From Desulfovibrio sp. (GTDB lineage: Bacteria > Desulfobacterota > Desulfovibrionia > Desulfovibrionales > Desulfovibrionaceae), in assembly GCA_031282465.1 (NCBI GenBank), contig JAITDR010000145.1, positions 1 to 5,488 of the forward strand: a stretch of DNA of 5,488 bases, given 5' to 3'. The position numbers were made by a program, and so were the translations under genes. Below, in pieces: positions 1 through 4,554 of the stretch (position 1 is the stretch's first letter; the number at the start of each line of letters is the position of its first letter). Under the pieces are notes generated by a model. The model was given only the letters and a program-made list of their open reading frames with translations. It searched no databases and was not told the origin of the DNA.

Positions 1-1413
1 GAAGTGGAAGCGCAGAAGGCTCTGGAAACTTCACTGGCCCAGGCCGGGCAGGATATTATGCGTGAAGCGGGCGCCAAGGGCATACTCATGACCCGGCCCG
101 CGCTCGTCAACGGCGCGCAACTGGAGTTTTTTCTGACCGCGCAGGAAAAACAGGCCCAACTGACGAGCCTGCTGGAAGAAAATTTCGACCAGTTGCGCCT
201 TGCGTCGGCAACGCCCGAAGCGGGCGGCAGGCTGCGCTGCGTTCTGGAGTTTACTCCGGCCGCCCGCGACAGGCTGGTGAATCTTACGGTGGACCAGGCC
301 CTGACCACCATACGCAACCGCATCGACCAGTTCGGCGTGGCCGAGCCGGACGTGCGCAAGGAACAGGGCGGCAACCGTATCAGCATTCAGCTCCCCGGTT
401 TGACCGATACGCGGCGAGCTGTGGAAATCATCGGCAAGACGGCGCACCTGGAATTCCGCATGGTGCGCGAGATGGACCCCAAGAGCAAAATTCCGCCGCG
501 CGGCGCGCGCATTCTGCCCATGGAGTACAAGGACTCTTACGGCAGGCTCGTGCAGGAGAGCATTGCCGTCGACGACGCGGCCGTGCTCACCGGCGACCGC
601 ATCAGCGATGCGGCGCCGACCTTCACTCCCAACGGCGAAGCCATGGTCAGCCTGTCCTTCGACCGGCGCGGCGCGGACATCTTCAGCCGGCTTACCGAAG
701 AAAACGTCAACAAGCGCATGGCCATCGTGCTGGACGGCAAGGTGTATTCCGCGCCCGTCATCAGAGAAAAGATTTCCGGAGGTCGGGCCAGCATTACCGG
801 CAACTTTACGCCCGCCACGGCCGGCGATCTGGCCGTCGTGCTGCGCGCAGGCGCGCTGCCCGCGCCGGTCCTGGTTCTGGAGCAGCGCGAGGTCGGCCCT
901 ACCCTCGGGCAGGAGTCCATCCGTAGCGGCGTGACGGCGGCCGTGGTCGGCGGGTCGGCCGTCATGGCGTTCATGGTGGTGTATTACGGGGTGTCCGGCC
1001 TGATAGCGGGCTGCATGCTGATTCTCGACATTCTGCTGATTCTGGCGGGCATGGCCCTGTTCGGGGCAACGCTGACCATGCCCGGCATTGCGGGTATTGT
1101 GCTGACCATAGGCATGGCCGTGGACGCAAACGTGCTGGTTTTCGAGCGCATACGCGAGGAAATGCGGCAGGGTCTGAGTACGGCGGCGGCGGTGGACGCA
1201 GGGTTTTCCCGCGCCATGCTGGCTATAGTGGACTCGAACGTCACCACCATCATAGCCGCCCTGATTCTTTACCAATTCGGCACCGGCCCGGTGCGCGGCT
1301 TTGCCGTCACCCTGACCATAGGCGTTCTGGCGTCGATGTTCACGGCCGTCTTTATTTCCCGCATCCTGTTCGATCTCTGGACGGGCAAAAGAGGCCGCGC
1401 AATCAGCATCTGA
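1..1413 (+). CDS. secD: Protein translocase subunit SecD, 5'-truncated by window edge
   Basis: SecD is an inner-membrane RND-fold protein that works with SecF to drive late steps of Sec-dependent protein export using the proton motive force. The reading frame is open from base 1, and the first visible residues match the region just after the first membrane helix and the GLDLxGG-type motif. About 50-60 N-terminal residues are therefore inferred to lie outside the window. The GTG at position 4 is an internal codon, not a start. Visible landmarks: the periplasmic P1 region with RNRIDQFGVAEPDV (codons about 105-118); LRAGALPAPV at 841-870; and the signature GMAVDANVLVFERIREEM at 1111-1164, with the conserved Asp at 1123-1125 in the fourth membrane helix. 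Five hydrophobic segments lie between about 930 and 1377. The remaining 470 residues agree with a full length near 520-530. The gene ends in TGA at 1411-1413 and is followed by secF. No frameshift or missing motif is seen. The family call is very secure. Confidence 0.97.
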   Translation, partial: EVEAQKALETSLAQAGQDIMREAGAKGILMTRPALVNGAQLEFFLTAQEKQAQLTSLLEENFDQLRLASATPEAGGRLRCVLEFTPAARDRLVNLTVDQALTTIRNRIDQFGVAEPDVRKEQGGNRISIQLPGLTDTRRAVEIIGKTAHLEFRMVREMDPKSKIPPRGARILPMEYKDSYGRLVQESIAVDDAAVLTGDRISDAAPTFTPNGEAMVSLSFDRRGADIFSRLTEENVNKRMAIVLDGKVYSAPVIREKISGGRASITGNFTPATAGDLAVVLRAGALPAPVLVLEQREVGPTLGQESIRSGVTAAVVGGSAVMAFMVVYYGVSGLIAGCMLILDILLILAGMALFGATLTMPGIAGIVLTIGMAVDANVLVFERIREEMRQGLSTAAAVDAGFSRAMLAIVDSNVTTIIAALILYQFGTGPVRGFAVTLTIGVLASMFTAVFISRILFDLWTGKRGRAISI

Positions 1414-1434
1414 CGCCGGCACGGACGCCGGCGA

Positions 1435-1457
1435 CCGGGGGAAATGATTTCCCCCGG
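1435..1457. repeat. Perfect inverted repeat (hairpin) in the secD-secF gap
   Basis: CCGGGGGAAA (1435-1444) and its exact reverse complement TTTCCCCCGG (1448-1457) are separated by only three bases (TGA). In RNA this would form a very stable 10-bp stem. No T-run follows, so it is a poor candidate for an intrinsic terminator and would let transcription continue into secF. It may attenuate, stabilise mRNA ends, or be a dispersed repeat of the type often seen between genes in Desulfovibrio-like genomes; the last is from general memory, not shown here. A smaller inverted repeat lies just upstream: CGCCGGC at 1414-1420 and GCCGGCG at 1427-1433. Confidence 0.7.
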
Positions 1458-1530
1458 ACCCCCTCATCGGGGATACGGCAAACCAGTCGGCCTTGCGCTT
1501 GCCCGGGCCGACTCCCCTCATCGGAGAACG
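1457..1530. repeat. Pair of near-identical 21-bp direct repeats upstream of secF
   Basis: Bases 1457-1477 and 1510-1530 share the 11-mer CCCCTCATCGG (1460-1470 and 1514-1524) within a longer similar context starting GAC and ending ACG, and they begin 53 bp apart. The second copy contains the secF Shine-Dalgarno. Each copy can fold locally: CCCC/GGGG (1460-1463 with 1469-1472) in the first, and CTCC/GGAG (1512-1515 with 1523-1526) in the second. The pair may be an old tandem duplication of the secF leader; this is an inference. Confidence 0.5.
1523..1526 (+). promoter_or_regulatory. secF ribosome binding site
   Basis: GGAG lies 5 bases before the ATG at 1532. It decides the secF start against an in-frame TTG at 1493, which would add 13 residues but has no comparable site. 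The site can pair with CTCC at 1512-1515 across a seven-base loop, so it may be partly masked in the mRNA. Confidence 0.65.
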
Positions 1531-1531
1531 C

Positions 1532-2641
1532 ATGGGACTGCATCTCATACCCAATACGCTGAATATCGACTTCGTCGGCATCCGTCGCTATGCCTACGCC
1601 GTATCCGTCCTGCTCATTCTTGCGGGACTGGCTTCCTTCATTTACACCGGCGGACCGCGTTACGGTATTGATTTCGCGGGCGGCGCCGTCGTGCAGGTCA
1701 AGTTCGCCCGACCCGTATCCGATGAGCATCTGAAGCAGGCGCTGGACGGCAGCACCCTGCCCGGCCTTGTGGTCCAGAGCTACGGCACGGACGGAACGGA
1801 CTATGTGCTGCGTATCGCCGCCATGAGCGAGAGCGCCGACGGGTTGAGCAAAATCGTGAACGACGCGCTGAGCGCCGGACTCGACGGGGCCGGTTACGAA
1901 ATCATGCGGCTGGAAATGGTCGGCCCCAAGGTCGGGGCGGATTTGCGCGCCCAGGCCCTGGAAGCTCTGTATTACGCCATTTTGCTCATTTCAATATACG
2001 TGTCCGGTCGTTTCGAGCGGCGTTGGTTTACGGCGTGTTTCATCGCCCTGGTACTCGGCGCGTCCACCTTCGGCCTCAGCCGTTTCGGTCTGGACAGGAT
2101 TTTTCTGGTTCCGGTCGCCGTTGTACTGACCCTGCTTCTCTGCCGGCACTTCAAGCTGGTGTTTGCCATCGGCGCCGTCGTTTCCATATTGCACGACGTA
2201 CTGATAACCGCGGGCTTGTATGCCCTGTGCGGCAGGGAATTCGATCTCACCACCATCGCCGCGCTGTTGACCGTTGTGGGCTATTCCCTCAACGACACCA
2301 TCATCGTCTATGACCGCATCCGGGAAAACCTGCGCAGCGACATTGTGACCCCTCTGGGGACGGTGATCAACCGCAGCATCAACCAGACCATGTCCCGCAC
2401 GGTGCTGACCTCCGGCACCACGTTGATTGCGGTTCTGGCGTTGTTGGTTTTCGGGGGCGGCGTCATTTTCGACTTTGCGCTCGCCGTGTTCATCGGCGTC
2501 TTTATGGGCACGACCTCTTCCATTTTCATCGCCAGCCCCATCTTGCTGGCCATGAGCGCGGACATCAACCGCGAAGATTTTCGTCCCGGCAAGGATACGC
2601 GCGCCCGTGACGCCGACGGGCGCCTGGCGGCGCGCGTATAG
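1532..2641 (+). CDS. secF: Protein translocase subunit SecF, with an extra hydrophobic insertion
   Basis: SecF is the inner-membrane partner of SecD in the accessory Sec complex that couples proton flow to protein export. The ATG at 1532 gives 369 residues. Landmarks: first membrane helix at about 20-38; GIDFAGG at 45-51; VGPKVGADLR at 130-139 just before the second helix; HDVLI at 221-225; NDTIIVYDRIREN at 254-266; and SINQTMSRTVLTSGTT at 282-297. All are SecF hallmarks. It is longer than most SecF proteins (about 300-325 residues). In typical SecF the stretch after the second helix (YVSGRFE at 156-162) leads almost directly into the helix before HDV. Here about 45 mostly hydrophobic residues (about 162-206) intervene and could form two extra membrane segments. 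The gene lies 118 bp after secD in the same direction and 21 bp before the adaptor gene, so a shared operon is likely. The C-terminus is charged and Arg-rich. The identification is secure. Confidence 0.97.
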   Translation: MGLHLIPNTLNIDFVGIRRYAYAVSVLLILAGLASFIYTGGPRYGIDFAGGAVVQVKFARPVSDEHLKQALDGSTLPGLVVQSYGTDGTDYVLRIAAMSESADGLSKIVNDALSAGLDGAGYEIMRLEMVGPKVGADLRAQALEALYYAILLISIYVSGRFERRWFTACFIALVLGASTFGLSRFGLDRIFLVPVAVVLTLLLCRHFKLVFAIGAVVSILHDVLITAGLYALCGREFDLTTIAALLTVVGYSLNDTIIVYDRIRENLRSDIVTPLGTVINRSINQTMSRTVLTSGTTLIAVLALLVFGGGVIFDFALAVFIGVFMGTTSSIFIASPILLAMSADINREDFRPGKDTRARDADGRLAARV

Positions 2642-2662
2642 GCCCGCAAAGGCGGTTCGGAG

Positions 2663-3787
2663 ATGAACGAACGCGCCGTGCGCAACAGAGTGCTGCGTTT
2701 CGTACTTGCGGCACTGTTGTTCGGTATCGGTTTGTACGCCTACAGCCACTTTCAGGGTGCCGGGCGTGAAGGCGGGCCGCCCCCCCAACCGCGAACGGTG
2801 CGTGTTGCAACGGCGCGCGCAGCCGATGTGGATGTCTTCATCCGTGCCCTGGGCACCGCGACCTCCCCGCATACGGTGACCGTCAGGAGTCGGGTGGACG
2901 GAGAGCTCACGGCCCTGCATTTTGTCGAAGGGCAGATGGTGTCTGCCGGCGACCTGCTGGCGGAAATCGACCCCAGACCGTATAAGGCGCAGTTGCAGCA
3001 GGCCGCCGGCGCGCTGGCCACGGACGAAGCCCTGCTCAATCAGGCTCGGCGTGAGTTGGAGCGTTACCGGAAACTTATCAAAGAACATTCCGTGTCCGCG
3101 CAGCAGCTTGAAGCCCAGGAAGGCGAAGTCGGCAGGCAGGAGGGCGCTGTGACGTCCGGTCGCGCCGCCGTGGCTGAAGCAGACCTCATGCTGGAATACT
3201 GCAGCATCCGCTCGCCCGTCTCCGGCAGGGCCGGTCTGCGCAGGGTAGACCCCGGCAACATGATTCGCGCCTCGGACGACACAGGTATCGTGGTCATCAC
3301 GCAATTACAACCTATGAACGTGATTTTCACGCTGGTCGAGAATCAGATAGGCGACGTGCTGAAGGCCATGTCCGGCGGCGAGCCTCTTCTTGCGGAAGTG
3401 CGGGGGCAGGACGGGACGCTTATCGAAAACGGCGAGCTGCTGACCATAGACAACCAGATAGATACGAGTACAGGCACGGTAAAGGCCAAGGCGGTTTTCA
3501 CCAACAAGGAGGGTCTGCTTTTTCCCAACCGTTTCGTGAATGTCCGCCTGCGGGTTGCAACGCTCAAGGATGCGCTGCTTATCCCGACTTCGGCCGTACA
3601 GCGCAACAATGAAGGGGCTTTTGTCTACGCTGTGGAAGACGGCAGGGCGGTCGTACGGAACATTCGCCCCGGTTACACGCACGACGGGGAGTCCGTGGTG
3701 GAAGAAGGTCTGCGCGCGGGCGACGTTGTGGTGACTGACGGGGTGGACCGCCTGCGCGACGGCATGCCGGTCGTCTACAGCAAGTAA
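2663..3787 (+). CDS. mdtA: MdtA-like RND efflux periplasmic adaptor (membrane fusion protein)
   Basis: This is a periplasmic adaptor that links an inner-membrane RND pump to an outer-membrane channel in tripartite efflux. The 374-residue product has an N-terminal hydrophobic anchor (about 11-29) with no lipobox Cys, so it is probably membrane-anchored rather than a lipoprotein. The first lipoyl half and motif (VRSRVDGELTALHFVEGQ, about 74-91, then EIDPRPY at 101-107) is followed by an alpha-helical hairpin (about 108-178), the second lipoyl half (RSPVSGRAGLRRVDPGN, 183-199), a beta-barrel (TGIVVITQLQPMNVIFTLVE, 207-226; LFPNRFVNVRL, 286-296) and a membrane-proximal domain ending VVTDGVDRL. 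From memory these segments parallel E. coli MdtA closely; the symbol states family resemblance, not proven orthology. It begins 21 bp after secF. GGAG (2659-2662) abuts the ATG, so AAAGG (2648-2652, 10-base spacing) is the likelier ribosome site. The usual mdtB/mdtC-type pump genes do not follow. The next gene is on the opposite strand. Confidence 0.9.
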   Translation: MNERAVRNRVLRFVLAALLFGIGLYAYSHFQGAGREGGPPPQPRTVRVATARAADVDVFIRALGTATSPHTVTVRSRVDGELTALHFVEGQMVSAGDLLAEIDPRPYKAQLQQAAGALATDEALLNQARRELERYRKLIKEHSVSAQQLEAQEGEVGRQEGAVTSGRAAVAEADLMLEYCSIRSPVSGRAGLRRVDPGNMIRASDDTGIVVITQLQPMNVIFTLVENQIGDVLKAMSGGEPLLAEVRGQDGTLIENGELLTIDNQIDTSTGTVKAKAVFTNKEGLLFPNRFVNVRLRVATLKDALLIPTSAVQRNNEGAFVYAVEDGRAVVRNIRPGYTHDGESVVEEGLRAGDVVVTDGVDRLRDGMPVVYSK

Positions 3788-3827
3788 CGCTTGAAGTGGA
3801 ACTTCTGCTTTGAAAGAATGCCCTGCG

Positions 3828-4199
3828 TCAGGCGTATTTGCCGGCGGGTTCCTTGATCAGACTGTCGGCAGGAATGCCGAGTTCCCCATGCAACTTGCGA
3901 ATCATGGATAATGTAAGGGGGCGAGTATAGTTCAGCACTTCATAGACACGGTTCATTCGACCTATCATCGGCTGTAAATCTTTCGGTGTCATGCCTCGGC
4001 GTTCCATATGAAATTTAATGGATTCAATCGGATCCGGCAGATCAAGCGGATAGTGCTTACGCTCGTAGGCCTCAACAAGCGTCACCATGACGTCAAGCCG
4101 GTCACCTTCAGGCGTTCCTGGTTCGGCATCCAGAAGCAGTTCTATTTGCCGTAGTGCATCATGATAATCCTCTTCATTGCGTATCGGGGTAACATGCAT
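3828..4199 (-). CDS. higA: HigA-family antitoxin (HTH, XRE-like)
   Basis: This is the antitoxin of a type II HigBA module. It binds and neutralises HigB and represses the operon. The product is 123 residues. The N-terminal part (about 1-50, beginning MHVTPIRNEEDYHDAL and including AEPGTPEGDRLDVMVTLVEAY) is typical of the HigA subfamily paired with HigB_toxin proteins. The C-terminal part (about 57-113) is a helix-turn-helix, with GMTPKDLQPMIG then NRVYEVLN and RPLTLSMIRKLHGELGIP. The start at 4199 is chosen because AGGAGA (4205-4210 on the - strand) sits 5 bases upstream. A longer frame back to 4259 would run inside higB and lacks such a site. The start lies 10 bases after the higB stop, and the Shine-Dalgarno touches the higB TAA, so translation is probably coupled. 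The segment around the recognition helix (RMNRVYEVLNYTRP) looks different from the more usual SRNRVSEVLNxKRP form I recall, which may reflect its own operator sequence. Confidence 0.93.
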   Translation of the reverse strand: MHVTPIRNEEDYHDALRQIELLLDAEPGTPEGDRLDVMVTLVEAYERKHYPLDLPDPIESIKFHMERRGMTPKDLQPMIGRMNRVYEVLNYTRPLTLSMIRKLHGELGIPADSLIKEPAGKYA

Positions 4200-4204
4200 G
4201 AAAA

Positions 4205-4210
4205 TCTCCT
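4205..4210 (-). promoter_or_regulatory. Strong higA ribosome binding site
   Basis: On the - strand AGGAGA is followed by five bases (TTTTC) and then the higA ATG at 4199. It overlaps the last base of the higB TAA stop codon. It fixes the higA start and suggests the antitoxin is translated more efficiently than the toxin, which has no visible Shine-Dalgarno. Confidence 0.85.
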
Positions 4211-4512
4211 TATATCGTCTGTGAGTCAACTGCATCGTACTGGGCATGGGTACCGACAAAACGGATGTAAATCACCCGGTACGGATAGTTTATCTTGACC
4301 ACCAGCCGGTATTTGTTCCCCGCGATGTTGAAAATCACTCTTCCGCCTTGGAGGACGCTTGCGTTCCGAAAATCGGATTTGACCGCGGCCGGTGACGCCC
4401 AGTCCGCGTGAAGAGCAAATCTGAACCAGGCGAGCAACGGTTCTTTCGCGTCCGCACAGGCCGCGTTGTTTTCCCAAAAAGACTTCAGCGTTGAGACGGC
4501 AATAATGCGCAT
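4210..4512 (-). CDS. higB: HigB-family toxin, type II mRNA interferase
   Basis: HigB toxins are RelE-like ribonucleases that cut mRNA, usually at the ribosome, when the antitoxin is lost. From the ATG at 4512 the product is 100 residues. It shows the HigB_toxin family pattern: MRIIAVSTLKSFWE at the start, a helical middle (WFRFALHADWASPAAVKSDF, 29-48), RVIFNIAGNKYRLVVKINY (58-76), and the C-terminal YIRFVGTHAQYD (82-93), where His89 and Tyr92 are candidates for active-site residues by analogy. An alternative ATG at 4518 adds only Met-Phe. The downstream start is preferred because the family begins MR[IV]IA and because the predicted transcription start falls on it. No Shine-Dalgarno is seen. 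higA follows 10 bases downstream. The locus lies 42 bases after the pbpC stop on the same strand and looks less GC-rich than its surroundings, consistent with horizontal gain. The protein is intact, with no frameshift. Confidence 0.93.
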   Translation of the reverse strand: MRIIAVSTLKSFWENNAACADAKEPLLAWFRFALHADWASPAAVKSDFRNASVLQGGRVIFNIAGNKYRLVVKINYPYRVIYIRFVGTHAQYDAVDSQTI

Positions 4513-4518
4513 AAACAT

Positions 4519-4547
4519 ACTATAATCCCGATTCGGGACTACAGCAA
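4519..4547 (-). promoter_or_regulatory. higBA promoter
   Basis: On the - strand TTGCTG (4542-4547) and TATAGT (4519-4524) are separated by exactly 17 bases. TATAGT matches the sigma-70 -10 consensus at 5 of 6 positions; TTGCTG matches TTGACA at only 3 of 6. The -10 box abuts the upstream ATG (4518) and places +1 at about 4512, the A of the preferred higB start. The promoter lies between the pbpC stop and higB. Confidence 0.65.
4523..4541. promoter_or_regulatory. Palindromic operator, probable HigA binding site
   Basis: On the + strand TCCCGATTCGGGA (4526-4538) is a perfect palindrome with 6-bp arms around one central base. It extends to 4523-4541 with TA/TA outer pairs and one mismatch. It fills the spacer between the higBA -35 and -10 boxes, so a bound dimer would block RNA polymerase. 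HigA-type antitoxins are known to repress their own operons through such palindromes; that HigA binds this one is inferred. Confidence 0.7.
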
Positions 4548-4554
4548 GCCTTCC

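Noticed and set aside
1435..1457. Intrinsic terminator after secD
   Set aside because: The stem is strong but is followed by ACCCCCTC rather than a T-run on the + strand. On the - strand it would face no upstream gene.
1493..1531. TTG start adding 13 residues to SecF
   Set aside because: The ATG at 1532 has GGAG at the right distance and gives the expected SecF N-terminus. The extra residues are encoded by the repeat-rich leader.
31..1581. Long 516-codon open frame on the - strand across secD
   Set aside because: It is antisense to a well-conserved secD and is rich in His, Arg, Gly and Ala with no recognisable domain. It is typical of a GC-rich shadow frame.
1991..3304. 437-codon open frame on the - strand across secF and the adaptor gene
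   Set aside because: It overlaps two secure genes, has low-complexity composition and no domain, so it is a shadow frame.
3793..3832. Possible bidirectional terminator between mdtA and higA
   Set aside because: Only weak stems are visible (GAAGT/ACTTC at 3793-3805 and CCTG/CAGG at 3822-3832) with no proper T-run on either strand, so this is not supportable as a terminator.
4200..4259. 20-residue N-terminal extension of HigA
   Set aside because: It lies within higB, lacks a ribosome site, and the family start MHVTPIR at 4199 has a strong AGGAGA.
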